Assembly (NCBI RefSeq): GCF_004359215.1
Contig: NW_027152056.1
Span: 1 to 52,486 of the forward strand
DNA length: 52,486 bases
Direction: 5' to 3'
From: Bremia lactucae
Taxonomy: Eukaryota; Oomycota; Peronosporomycetes; Peronosporales; Peronosporaceae
Shown here: positions 40,408 to 50,962 of the stretch, in pieces
How the letters are laid out: each line of letters begins with the position of its first letter
Numbering within the stretch: position 1 is the first letter of the stretch
Notes under the pieces: model-generated
The model's database searches: none
Seen by the model: only the letters and a program-made list of their open reading frames with translations
Told to the model about the DNA's origin: nothing
Translations under genes and position numbers: made by a program

Positions 40408-41210
40408 TTGAAGATTGACATCTCTAAGTATAGGGGAGTCAAGGAAGACTCCCTTTTCACATGGTTTGTCGAGTTGGACGATGCCATATGGACTCGTCAC
40501 ATCGTCGACGAGCAAATGCAAATCGCATTCGCTCAATCAAATTTGGCAGGTCGTGCCAAAACTTGGGCACTAGGCCTAACGTTGTGAGACCCATATGTCT
40601 TTAGTTGCTAAAGGCTTTAAAGCCCGGCTCAAACAGACGTTTGGACCGCCTAGAGGTGAGTTCAGAGCTCGATCAGAGCTTCTAAAACTCAAACAAGGCA
40701 AGCGTGATGTGCACGCATATGCCCAGCACATACGACTCATAGCGAGTTGTATCAAACAGAACCCAGCCCATGAACACACGTTGATTACGGTGTTCATGCA
40801 AGGTCTTACGGATGGTCCCGTGAAGACCCACCTGTTCCGCTTGGAACTGGATATGCTTGAAGAAGCAATATTCGTTGCGGAACAGGAGGCCTTTAGCTAA
40901 AGACAAGCTTAAGCTAGTTCGTCATCGTATCGTCCTCCAAGACGACACGAGTTAGGAGGTCCAGAACCCATGGACCTTTCTTACGTCGAAAGCGAGAGAC
41001 CTCGCTTTTCGAGCAATAAGCAATTGCAGAAATGCAATCGCTGTCAAAAGTAAGGACACTACGCTCATGAGTGTAGTGCCCCACGCCCAACACCGAAAGG
41101 TACTGAACATAATCTTGGACCGTATGCCAAAAAGGGCAACGGTCGCGGGTCTGTCTATGTTGCGAAATCGCAACAGCGAAGCGGACCACCAAAAAACGGT
41201 CGGGGTCCGT
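40408..41210 (+). pseudogene. Family I gag and nucleocapsid, broken
   Basis: The core includes KIDISKYRGVKEDSLFTWFV, LAGRAKTWALGL and, in frame 40595-40900, FKARLKQTFGPPRGEFRARS and NPAHEHTLITVFMQGLTDGP. The knuckle near 41025-41085 reads CNRCQK, stop, GHYAHECSAPRP: the CCHC spacing is kept except for one stop codon. Confidence 0.8.
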
Positions 41211-41333
41211 AGGGGCGCAATGACCTACTGATCCAGCAACCTCAAGAGAATTTGCAAATCTCTTGACTAAGTTGCTCTAGACACACAATCTTTATGTGTC
41301 TCTGCACCTGGTGATGAGGTATCCCTCATCACT

Positions 41334-41915
41334 TTGAAGTTAAAAGTGACAAATGATTTGTCACTTAGAGCCCTAGTGGACTCCAAAGCGTCGAATAACT
41401 TTATTCGTCGCCAGTCACTAGAGGGTCGTAGGCTCAAATATGTTGAGCGCGACATCCCTCCAACGAGGATGACGGTGCGTCTAGCGACAGGCGCATCGAT
41501 AACAGTAATGAAACGCGTAGTGAAATTTCACTACACGTTAAGAGATTTACAGTATGATGATGATTTCATCGTACTGGATTTGGATGACAAATTTGATGTC
41601 ATCCTAGGTTTACCTTGGCTCAGAAAATACGAGCCAAGGATCAGCTGGCAGCATCGATCCGTAAAGATGCCTGCCACTTGTTCATCAGATGGCCATCTGA
41701 TGCACGTCTTGGAGCGTCCACAAGCGTGTGGATGTACTACGAGTGAGTGCGATGGCCTCACTTGTGGTACGGTCGTTAGTACAACTGCACAAGATCACAG
41801 TGTGATTACTAATCACACTGTGGAGTCAGCTGCCGGCGGCTGTGCTAATGCACAGGCAGCGCCGAAGGTCCACCACTCGAAGAAGTCGAGTGGATTGAGA
41901 CATGAATGTACGCCT
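41334..41915 (+). pseudogene. Family I protease, left of gap, active site altered
   Basis: The frame runs open into the gap. The active-site strand reads ALVDSKASNNF where the copy at 36537 has LMDCGASNNF; Lys replaces the invariant Gly of D-x-G, so it should be inactive. FDVILGLPWLRKYEPR follows. Confidence 0.8.
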
Positions 41916-42613
41916 NNNNNNNNNNNNNNNNNNNNNNNNNNNNNNNNNNNNNNNNNNNNNNNNNNNNNNNNNNNNNNNNNNNNNNNNNNNNNNNNNNNNN
42001 NNNNNNNNNNNNNNNNNNNNNNNNNNNNNNNNNNNNNNNNNNNNNNNNNNNNNNNNNNNNNNNNNNNNNNNNNNNNNNNNNNNNNNNNNNNNNNNNNNNN
42101 NNNNNNNNNNNNNNNNNNNNNNNNNNNNNNNNNNNNNNNNNNNNNNNNNNNNNNNNNNNNNNNNNNNNNNNNNNNNNNNNNNNNNNNNNNNNNNNNNNNN
42201 NNNNNNNNNNNNNNNNNNNNNNNNNNNNNNNNNNNNNNNNNNNNNNNNNNNNNNNNNNNNNNNNNNNNNNNNNNNNNNNNNNNNNNNNNNNNNNNNNNNN
42301 NNNNNNNNNNNNNNNNNNNNNNNNNNNNNNNNNNNNNNNNNNNNNNNNNNNNNNNNNNNNNNNNNNNNNNNNNNNNNNNNNNNNNNNNNNNNNNNNNNNN
42401 NNNNNNNNNNNNNNNNNNNNNNNNNNNNNNNNNNNNNNNNNNNNNNNNNNNNNNNNNNNNNNNNNNNNNNNNNNNNNNNNNNNNNNNNNNNNNNNNNNNN
42501 NNNNNNNNNNNNNNNNNNNNNNNNNNNNNNNNNNNNNNNNNNNNNNNNNNNNNNNNNNNNNNNNNNNNNNNNNNNNNNNNNNNNNNNNNNNNNNNNNNNN
42601 NNNNNNNNNNNNN
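41916..42613. other. Assembly gap of 698 N
   Basis: Unknown bases. The sequence on its right (42614-43018) repeats the last ~402 bp on its left (41511-41915) with few differences. Confidence 0.99.
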
Positions 42614-43790
42614 ATGAAACGCGTAGTGAAATTTCACTACACGTTAAGAGATTTACAGTATGATGATGATTTCATCGTACTGGATTTGGATGACAAATTT
42701 GATGTCATCCTAGGTTTACCTTGGCTCAGAAAATACGAGCCAAGGATCAGCTGGCAGCATCGATCCGTAAAGATGCCTACCACTTGTTCATCAGATGGCC
42801 ATCTGATGAACGTCTTGGAGCGTCCACAAGCGTGTGGATGTACTACGAGTGAGTGCGATGGCCTCACTTGTGGTACGGTCGTTAGTACAACTGCACAAGA
42901 TCACAGTGTGATTACTAATCACACTGTGGAGTCAGCTGCCGGCGGCTATGCTAATGCGCAGACAGCGTCGAAGGTCCACCACTCGAAGAAGTCGAGTGGA
43001 TTGAGACATGAATGCACGCCTAGCGGGCGACATTCAAGGAGTATATCGGTTGCCCCAAAGGGAAAACACGATGACTCTAGGTCGAGTAGAGAGTCGACCG
43101 TAGAGGACCCGACTATAATAGCGCAATCACAGTCGAAAGACGTTGACGAAAGAGGTCCCCACGTATTTGAGGAGAAATCTCCTCAAAAAATTAATGCTGA
43201 AGTGACTAGACTTCAGCATCCCGAGGGATTGATCCCTCGGCAGCTTGTGGTTAAATCCCAGGAAGAAACCGAGACATTGAATGTCTTGGTTAATGACGAT
43301 CAAGAGTAGGCGCTTATACTCTTAATTCGTATGCGCCTCCGATATTAACTTCGGAGATATTTCAATTACCAACCCTAGAACCTAAACGGTTCTTGAGAGA
43401 TCTGCATTGTGGTACAATCAAGCAGATCTGCGTACTCGTCACAGAGGAAGATTACGAAACCGATATTCGGTCAGTGGTAAGTTTTGCAGAGAACGAACGG
43501 GTTCTCAGCAGCTCATCGATGGACGAAAGTGTCCTCGATGTGAAGACTCGGATTGAAAGATACAATACTCAATCTTGGGAGTCACTCAAGAGAAATCCTA
43601 TATACGAGAATCTAATAGAATTCAGGGATGTATTTTTTGAAGCAGTTTCGTGCAAGTTGCCTAAGGATAAAGGCACTCGACATGAGATCGAGCTCAAACC
43701 GGGCTCGAAGTACTGTGTCATGAAGCAGTGGCCACTTCCTCGTGAACAAGTACTTGCGATCGATAATTCTTTATCGATCAATTAAAAGCG
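42614..43790 (+). pseudogene. Family I protease end, linker and RT fingers
   Basis: Right of the gap: FDVILGLPWLRKYEPR, the Cys-containing linker (CGCTTSECDGLTCG), and frame 43393-43785 with LHCGTIKQICVLVTEEDYET, NPIYENLIEFRDVFFEAV and GSKYCVMKQWPLPREQ. It breaks after ILAIDNSLSIN. Confidence 0.8.
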
Positions 43791-44075
43791 GACCATGTGA
43801 GGGAGTCCACCTCCCCATATAGCTCTCCGACCTTTTGTGTGCGAAAGGCCAGAGAAGGGTGGCGGCCAGTGGGATGCTCTGGGAATGGTAAGTAATGCCA
43901 CAGGGGCTTGGGTACGCCCCTGCAACATACAACAGATGCGTAACGAATCTGTTGAGACCGGTTCAAGAAATTCGTACCGAGTTAAATTGACCATGTATTC
44001 ATCCATTGCCGGGCCATGGACGAAAAGACGGACGTGGAAGATCATAAAACTCACGTTCGTCAGGTTCTTACAGGG
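43790..44075 (+). pseudogene. Family I RT palm remnant
   Basis: PTFCVRKA (43830) is followed by a deletion to the template-binding MPQGL-equivalent (GNAPATYNR-like) region and a polymerase box reading IDHVFIH near 43990, where His replaces the second catalytic Asp. Several stops. Confidence 0.65.
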
Positions 44076-44626
44076 GCGAGACGAGACATTTAATTGCCTA
44101 CGCTCTTCTGAGTGGTACCCACCGAAGAAGGGGTACCACAAGAACCTTTATTCGATGGCTTACGCCGTCGTCATCACCACGCACAGAATATGTGCGGGTG
44201 AGGCCACATGAGACGGTACTGGCAATGAAGAATCATCCCATCGTCGGAACCACATGCTGTAGCAAATGCTACCAGCACGTCTACTCCAATGAGCCCCTCA
44301 TTCGAAGGCTCATAGTCAGCCGCCTGACGATGATCAGGCGACTGTTCTGTTCTCCCCAAGTCGGCCATTTCGTCCAACTCGCATTCGTAGTCGACCTCCA
44401 AAGAGGGGTCGTATTCACGTGGTTAATCACCACGTGCACCCACAACTTCTAGTGTTGCGCGAGTGGAAGATACTACGGCAGACGGAACGTCTGCCACAAG
44501 AGATAACAGTGCGTCACCCGCGGCTGCATGAACCACAGCCGAAGGCGCAGCACTATCAGCACCCCGCATGAATTTGTCTTTCATGCGATGGAATTTAAAA
44601 TGATGGTTCTGACCAATTAATATCAT
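44076..44626 (-). pseudogene. Antisense ORF module Y, second family I copy
   Basis: Minus frames 44626-44423 and 44401-44174 read AAPSAVVHAAAGDALLSL, ADVPSAVV, then EQSPDHRQAADYEPSNEG and VLVAFATACGSDDG, colinear with 18646-18206. A frame break lies between the two parts. Module X is absent because of the upstream deletion. Confidence 0.5.
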
Positions 44627-44701
44627 TTTAAATTAAGTGGTCACATAGTGACCACTCCATCCAATGACAGTTAGAGAAATTGTCGTTTAAGGGAGGGGTG
44701 A

Positions 44702-44966
44702 TGTAACGGGGTGTATCGTTACATGAAATTAACACTTAAAGGTTGTTAATTAATATATTATCTAAAAGGTAGATAATGTTTGGAGGATATTACTAAATAA
44801 AGTAATATTCTAAAAGCTTATCCATTCGTTGATACAAACCATTAAATTTACTTTCTTCGCGGTTCAGTCAGGGCTGGATGCGCGCAAAGAGAGGAGACGG
44901 ATAAAACTTTCTTACAGGTTTTGTATTAGTTTATAAAAAGTTAGAAACAGAAGACCTTAATTATAT
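44702..44966 (+). repeat. Family I LTR (3' LTR), truncated
   Basis: TGTAACGGGGTGTATCG after the tract TTTAAGGGAGGGGTGA. It follows the other LTRs for about 265 bp and stops at about 44966, losing the palindromic 3' end, where family II sequence begins. Confidence 0.85.
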
Positions 44967-45109
44967 GCCCGCCGCGATTTTATCTTCTACCACCTGGTGA
45001 AACAAACGTCTTCGTGATATACAGGCTATTCGTTGGCGGTATGGTCCCTTTGACATAAGGCTAAGACACCTGAGAAGCTCGTGACGCGCTTAGCCCTTAA
45101 AATAGTTAC

Positions 45110-45345
45110 TTAAATAACAGATAATGAAGCAAAGTCAATATCTGGCGCGTCTAAATGATGTAGCAGACGGTGCCTCTGTGTCCTCGATGACGACCATACT
45201 AATTGTAATGTTCCGCGCTCAAGTAGATGAGTCGCTGAACCCGTCACTTGGCAGTATGTGGCTCTATGAGCCAGTGAAGACGTGGAGTACGTTCCTTTAG
45301 AGCGGAAATTTTCCAATGATTTCGCGAAGATAAGGCTAGCGCCCA
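45110..45345 (+). pseudogene. Antisense ORF remnant, third family II copy
   Basis: The plus strand reads SKSQYLARLNDVADGASVSS, then LIVMFRAQVDESLNPS and ERKFSNDFAKIRL, alignable with 39940-40150 (RGQYLTCLRDQARGVSVTYM, ERKRRFDFAKLK). Several stops and shifts. Confidence 0.5.
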
Positions 45346-45654
45346 ATTGAAATCAGTGTATCGTATTCATCATAAGACCCTCGCGAGCCAGCCACACTAG
45401 TGCTTCGGTTGCACGTGCAACCATGGACTCAAGCCGTACTATGACCGAGGATGTACCCGTCTCCACATGTGTCGGCGGGAAGAATCGTTCCACGCAAGTT
45501 GACCCTGAACGCGACTTTTGAAAGTATCGACTGCGCAAGGGCAATTTTGATTGAAGGGTATCTCGGTGTACACAAGAGCGAAGATAGTTGGCCACCCATC
45601 AATCTAGGTGTGGCCACCAAAAATCCTCTGAAACTTTTAAAGTGTTAGAGGAAT

Positions 45655-45870
45655 TTAGGTGCAACATTGAGGCTCGCTTGTCGAAGCATTTATCGATATA
45701 ATCGACTTGTTCTTTCGGCAAGGCCATTGCCTAGTCACACAATACTTGGTGCCAGGTTCGAGATCAGTCTTGTGCCCGATTTCTTTATTTGCTGATAGGC
45801 GGCTCGCCACTTCCTCTGGGAACACATCGCTATGTTTCCACAGAACCTTAAAGAACGGACTATCTTTCAA
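45655..45870 (-). pseudogene. RT fingers fragment, family II, misplaced
   Basis: FKVLWKHSDVFPEEVASRLS and LEPGTKYCVTRQWP identify the start of RT. It lies between the pol tail on its left and a chromodomain on its right, so it is out of order, by deletion of RT-integrase or by nesting of two copies. Confidence 0.75.
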
Positions 45871-46261
45871 GACATCCCAGCCTTAATCAGCCAACCGTTT
45901 CTTTTTTGTCCGTTTCTAGGACGCTCTCGTCCATTGTGGACGACAAGCAACAGTTCACCGTGATCTCTTCTGAACTGGTGTGACTATTATGTGGAACTTT
46001 CCTTCCGTTAATTCAGCAAGGAAAAGATCCCTCGACATCTCCGAGAGTTTTACTATCTTCTCGGCAGATTTTAAGACATGCTGGAGCAGCTCAACTTAAG
46101 GAGCCTCCTCTTTATTGTCTTCGACGGCCCCGATCGAAGAACTGTACTCTTCAATGGGACCGATCCAAAGGCCACTCGTTTTGACGTGCCTTTGAACGTC
46201 CTTATCTGCCGGGTACTCGTTCTCCGAGTATCCGTGGCCTTTGACTGGGAAGCGGGTGCTG

Positions 46262-46345
46262 TTGCTCTCTCCCAAAAATTTCAGAGGAGGGGTACCCGAG
46301 CCACTTCATCCGGAGCTGGTTTTGGCCATTGCAACGACGTCGCTT
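46262..46345 (-). pseudogene. Chromodomain remnant, family II
   Basis: The minus strand reads KRRRCNGQNQLRMKWLGYPS, aligned with RRRRKGQYQYLVKWQGYPSF of the copy at 251-355. The downstream half is changed (SEIFGRE for FESSWEFE). Confidence 0.7.
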
Positions 46346-46633
46346 AATGAGTTACACCCGAAAAGCGAATATATCTAGTTTTTTTTAAACTATATATATG
46401 CGCTTTTCGAGCAACACCGGAGGGGACCGAAACATCGTCGACAGCTCTCGTTGCCTTATGGCGGGAGGTGCAACGTCTCCGTGAGACTTTCGCCCAAACT
46501 CAGAGTCCCCTTTTTGGTGTCCAAAACACATCTTCTGGTGTTGAAGCGTCAGTACGTCGCTTGTCAGCTGAGGCTGAGCATTCTGATGATGATGATGCAA
46601 TCTGCGGCACAGCCAGCGCAAGCGCCTGCAAAT

Positions 46634-47523
46634 CTACCTGGAAGGACTTTGAAATAGCTTAAGCAAACTAGCGTAAAATACTAGGTATGTACGCAGCTTG
46701 TGTGGTAGGTTTGGCGTATAAACTAGACCCTTCTTGACCACGACTGTAAATGGCCCAATAACGTGTGAACGCAATTTGGTCTTCAGGACCGCAGAAACTA
46801 CAATGGGAGGTAGATTTTTAGCGTTTGGCAAAACTCGGTCGCCGACCGCATACTAAGAGATTCAGCTTTCTGCTTAGCATCTGCTTGTTCTTGTTTATTG
46901 TCTTGACTACCAGACACTTTATCGCGCTCTTGTCGTAAGATATATTTAATCACGTCGCAGGAAGGTCGCTAACCTGTTTTCGAATAGTGACAGGGCGGAG
47001 ATCAGCAAGCCGATTGTCAACGTCTCTTCCACCCAAGCCCTGAACGACGTAGTCCAAGTGTTAACGAAACGCGTGGGGTGAGGCCGTTCACATAGCGCAG
47101 AATATAGCCTGTAGAGACATAATACGCGTTGCTCTACGCAAGCCCATTAACAGGGAGCAATGTGCTGCAATGCTTCGGTACACACAACGTAGAATGCCTT
47201 TAATTTCTTAATTAATACGCTCAGTTTGACTATCGGCCTGCGAATGTTTCGCTGTGAACATGTCTAATTTTGTGTATAGCACCCGAAAGATAGTCTTCTT
47301 AAAGTTACCGTGAAACTGAAATCTCTATCAGATACAATTGCCACTGATAAACCGTGGAGACGAAATGCGCGATCATTAAACATCTCAGCTGTACTTTTAA
47401 CATTATTGGTAGTTGGAAAAGCCGCTTGATTAGCATCCTGCTCAATCGGTCAAGAAAAACCGCGTTGCCATCCGATTCCTTATGTAAGCTAAACAAAAAT
47501 TCATTCGGATGGACTCCCGACAC
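46634..47523 (-). pseudogene. Integrase core and SH3-like tail remnants, family II
   Basis: SH3-like tail 46831-46634: VLKTKLRSHVIGPFTVVVKK, LPHKLRTYLVFYASLL. Core remnant 47523-47305: SGVHPNEFLFSLHKESDGNA and YQWQLYLIEISVS, the decayed SDRDPRF region. The zinc-finger side (47560-47660) is barely recognisable. Confidence 0.7.
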
Positions 47524-47984
47524 TCAGTAAATACGGTAAATGGGCAAGTGGCGCAGCCGCACGTGCCGAGGATCTATTCCGCTGGAAAAATCTCGCATTT
47601 GCGCACATTATTGCTCACCCAAGTATAGAGTTTGGGTCAGCAAATAGCTCTGGCTCACTAAGCCATAGGGCTTCTCTCGATCGAGATGACTGCTAAGAGC
47701 AGTATCATGTGCATCATAGAGAATTTTAAAACTTAAGTTCCTCCTCATCATGAGAGATTTCGATGCGTGGAGGATTCACCGCTAGCACGAAAGGCCTTAT
47801 CAATAAAGAGTTGATGTAACCCCGCACTCAATATCGTGCCGACAAATCAATGGCCGAGTCCTTAAACTCATTGCTCATTCTTGGCATAAGTCGCACGAAT
47901 TAAGTTGGTGACTGGTAACGATAGAGTAAAATAATGAGCAAGCCTATAATCAGGTCTGCGTGAGTACTCACCCTGAGTCAATCA

Positions 47985-48330
47985 GGATTGACTATGACTT
48001 ATCAAAGCCATTCACAGTCGCCTTTGCGACTAATAAGCCGGGATTGAATTCAAGCTCCGTGCTATTAGGTACAGCGCTAATTAAAATAAGCCATGTCGAA
48101 CCCACCTCCTAGAGTATCCACGGAGCGAAGCTCTTCCCCAGTACGATTCCTCGCGCCAACTGGGACTTGCTGTTTTCCCGCAGGGCACCAGTTTTCTGGT
48201 GAAGTTGGAGCGTCGCTCTTCGGAGCCTTGCGCGGGTATATAGACACGCCGCACGCAAGTGTCTCATGCTGCCAAACTTAATACATAAAATCGCCTGATA
48301 ATGGGTCAAGATGCAATGCATAAATAAGTC
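47985..48330 (-). pseudogene. Nucleocapsid-protease junction remnant, family II
   Basis: DNA aligns with 4587-4900: a shared CTTATCAAAGCC, CTAATAAGCCGGGATTGAAT region encodes the LLVAKATVNGFDK-type lead-in to the protease strand. No open frame. Confidence 0.6.
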
Positions 48331-48735
48331 ATTAGAACAATGACTGGACCGAAAGGTTATTGTAACGAGGTTGCACGCTTGTTTTCAATCGAAAGTGCTT
48401 TCAGGTACACTAAAGATGATGTTCTCTCAAAATTGATCGGTTATACATTGGTATTCACACAAGATAGAAATCTTCTAGTAAGGCAAATCTAGTAGATAGG
48501 GTCTAGATTAGGCGTACTTAAGGATATATGTATTCTTACACATATCTAATAGTGTAATAAACTCAATTTCCCAGTTGATCTAAAGCATTCAGCGCCTCCT
48601 TAAGGCCTGCGCAGTGATCGCTGGAAGCTAAAAGCATTCTAAAGGCATATGCTTTTGTACTAGTTTTGAACGATTTTACGAATCGTGGTCCTTTGAACCA
48701 CGACTAAATAAGCTCTGCGAGCTTGTACTGTCCGA
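48331..48735. other. Unassigned block inside the decayed element
   Basis: About 400 bp that do not align by eye with the corresponding place in the other family II copies. It starts TGTAACGAGGTTGC at 48360, reminiscent of an LTR start, but I could not find a matching end. Confidence 0.35.
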
Positions 48736-48739
48736 AACT

Positions 48740-49310
48740 CTTGCACATAGTCCCAAAGTCTTTTTCTTACCTTGCCGTGTAGATAAGAAGCGTGAACGCA
48801 CGATGTGAGACCAGCAAATACTCGAGACAATTGCTGTTTAAGCGTCTCCCCGTTGGAAATGCGACGTCTACAGACATGCTACACGTGAAAGCCCATTCTC
48901 CGGCTATGACGCCAAGCTTAGCGATGGCCAGGCCAAATCGCTGCTACTCCTATAGCAGATTTTATAGCCACCATTTCCACCTTTCCACCCCGATGAAGAT
49001 ATATGCTCTCCATTCCCCTCATATATCATCAAAATCAAGAATAGAGGGCAGCCTTAGGCTCATTAGCAGGTACGGGAAATACCGAGTGGGCATATATGCT
49101 ACTAAATGGTCATGGACCTGTCCAATCAGGTTGCTTAAAAGTGCCTAAAGGCATCAAGCCGCAAATAAGTACTGCTGGGCCCTGAGACAAGATACTATTC
49201 ATTTGCTCATTCCCCACTATTTTTTCACTTAATCAAATGCTAAGCGTTGAGCCTCTGGGAATGTTCGCCAGCGATTTTATCGTTTCAGAGGATCAGTCTG
49301 TATAGACTCA
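48740..49310 (-). pseudogene. Gag remnant, family II
   Basis: Aligns with 5270-5840: the shared region at 49100-49135 (ACTAAATGGTCATGGACCTG versus GCTAAATGGTCCTGTATCTG near 5655) and the gag capsid end at 48735-48770. No usable frame remains. Confidence 0.6.
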
Positions 49311-49319
49311 GGCGTGAAT

Positions 49320-49772
49320 TGTAACGGTGCACTACGACTTGTACTGCTTCAGTACAAGTCCACTTCGCACTGCTTCAGTTGCGAGTGGTGCCTTACGTTA
49401 TTTCACGTACACTAGTACGTGCAGAGGGACACTTCTCTTTAAGGTAACTAGCTTAAAGAGGGTTAAATGAAAACTGTATTAATATAATTAAGAATCTCTT
49501 CTTTTAATCTGTTGACTCTAACTTAATAATAAACTCATACTTATCATGTAACTGAATTCTTATCTTATCTTATCTGTCTCTCTCTTTATTTACATCTACA
49601 GTTGATTAGTCTGCGGGATAAATAGATATAATGGTCGATACCTATTTATGGATAAGATTTTTGAACATTACTATATAAAGTTATATCCTCCAAATATTAT
49701 CTACCTTTTAGATAATATATTTATTGACAACCTTTTAAGTGTTAATTTAGTGTAATGATACACCCCGTTATA
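49320..49772 (-). repeat. Solo family I LTR inside a family II leader
   Basis: 453 bp; on the minus strand it starts TATAACGGGGTGTATC and ends GTGCACCGTTACA. The bordering bases are TGAAT (49315-49319) and TGGAT (49773-49777), a 5-bp duplication with one mismatch. The family II leader resumes on the far side, so this is a clean insertion. Confidence 0.85.
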
Positions 49773-49873
49773 TGGATCGAATACAAGTGCAACTTAGCAT
49801 AGCGGAGCTTCCTAGCCCTTGAGTCAGAGGAAGACTTATAGGCTCAAACTGCTGTTAGTTCTACGAGGCCTTC

Positions 49874-50916
49874 GGTGGGAATTCTCCTCGACTTTTTCGA
49901 AAACCAATCATATTAGTGCAGCAACTTTCTACGATAGATATTAAAGAAATGTCGGGTCTGCTATGTACAAGTCCGGAAATTCATATTATTAATGCATATA
50001 TTCTACACGAAATCGGACCTAGGCAGACGGGGACCAAAAGACCTAAATCTGAATTCAAAAGCCTAATGCTTTTTTCGCAACTCAATTGATCAAATGGCAA
50101 TGCCACAGTTAGAATCATTGCTGAGAAGCGTGCCATGCATTCACAGAAGTTTGCTTAATTATCTCTAAAAGTCTTTCATCCTCGGACAACAAAAAAATCG
50201 GGCAACATCTAATCTTTTCAAATATTGTCCAATTGGATTAAACCTGCAGCAATATCTACCTAGCCAGCCTGAACCCCAATATCCCCTTTTGCTAGAAGTA
50301 GCCAGATGTAACACGATGACGCATTCGCCGTGCTTAGCGCACGCGTTGTCGTCAACGTGTTTTAGACGAAGCATAATCCAGCAACCAATTAGATACTAAG
50401 CCAAGCCAAACTCACAGGGTCGTTAGGGCTACAATTGGCGTTCGTTTAAAGTGTTTTTGCGACTTCTTATTTAACAAAACAGCATGCGAAAATTACACTT
50501 GTCGGCTTCGTGGTGGTAGTTAATATTTCAATGCGTCGACAAGTTGCAAAGTCCAATCAACAGAGAGTCATGAAGCACAGTAGCGGCTAGTTGCCGCCTC
50601 TTGACTGGAAACCGACGAAGCGGCTGTTCATCGCGCCACTATCGTCACAACCTTATGTATGACCGCGTGACAGAAACGTCACGTGCAAAGAAAATTTACT
50701 AAATTAATAACGATGCGTGTGTTTCAGACGAGAATGCTCTGCGCTAAGGCCTGAGGAACGGTAACATACGTCCCGTTCGTGCGCCCGGTTATCCACGCAT
50801 CGCAGAATGTTGGAACATTCTTTGGCCAAGGATAGGTCAAGGAAGTTTCTTTTGCCTCGTCTGTATAACATAAGCGAGCCAATTGTGGGAGGCGGCTTCT
50901 CTACCGAATAATTATA
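49874..50916. other. Host intergenic, no gene seen
   Basis: About 1 kb between the last element and the promoter of the KA1/ARM gene. Frames at 50165-50374 and 50704-50922 (minus) are short and show no recognisable motif. Confidence 0.5.
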
Positions 50917-50935
50917 GCTCATTCACAGATTTCCC
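50917..50935 (+). promoter_or_regulatory. Oomycete initiator plus flanking promoter region
   Basis: GCTCATTCACAGATTTCCC, 28 bp before the ATG at 50963. It fits the known oomycete Inr core (YCAYTYY) followed by the FPR element (MWTTTNC), which together set the transcription start. It also supports the choice of start codon. Confidence 0.75.
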
Positions 50936-50962
50936 GAAGGCGCGCAAGATTAAGTGCATACA

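Larger units (their letters stand above)
40408..44966 (+). mobile_element. Family I Gypsy element, internally deleted, with assembly gap
   Basis: Plus strand: gag (40408-40900), knuckle, protease, N gap, repeated protease, linker, partial RT, then a jump at about 44075 to the 3' antisense module and a truncated 3' LTR. RNase H, integrase and chromodomain are missing. The 5' LTR is missing too. Confidence 0.85.
44967..49873 (-). mobile_element. Family II element(s), heavily decayed and rearranged
   Basis: Minus strand, reading right to left: LTR end (49873-49795), leader split by a solo LTR, gag (about 49250-48740), an unassigned 400 bp, nucleocapsid/protease start (48330-47985), RNase H and integrase remains, SH3-like tail (46831-46634), chromodomain (46345-46262), then RT fingers (45870-45655) out of order, pol tail (45600-45420) and antisense ORF remnant (45110-45340, plus). 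RT palm is missing. It is the oldest-looking copy. Confidence 0.75.

Noticed and set aside
41902..43309. Very long frames running through the N gap
   Set aside because: The frames are open only because unknown bases cannot give stops; no protein can be claimed across the gap.
48360..48735. Possible fourth LTR type starting TGTAACGAGG
   Set aside because: Only the start resembles an LTR; I found no matching end, duplication or second copy in the window.
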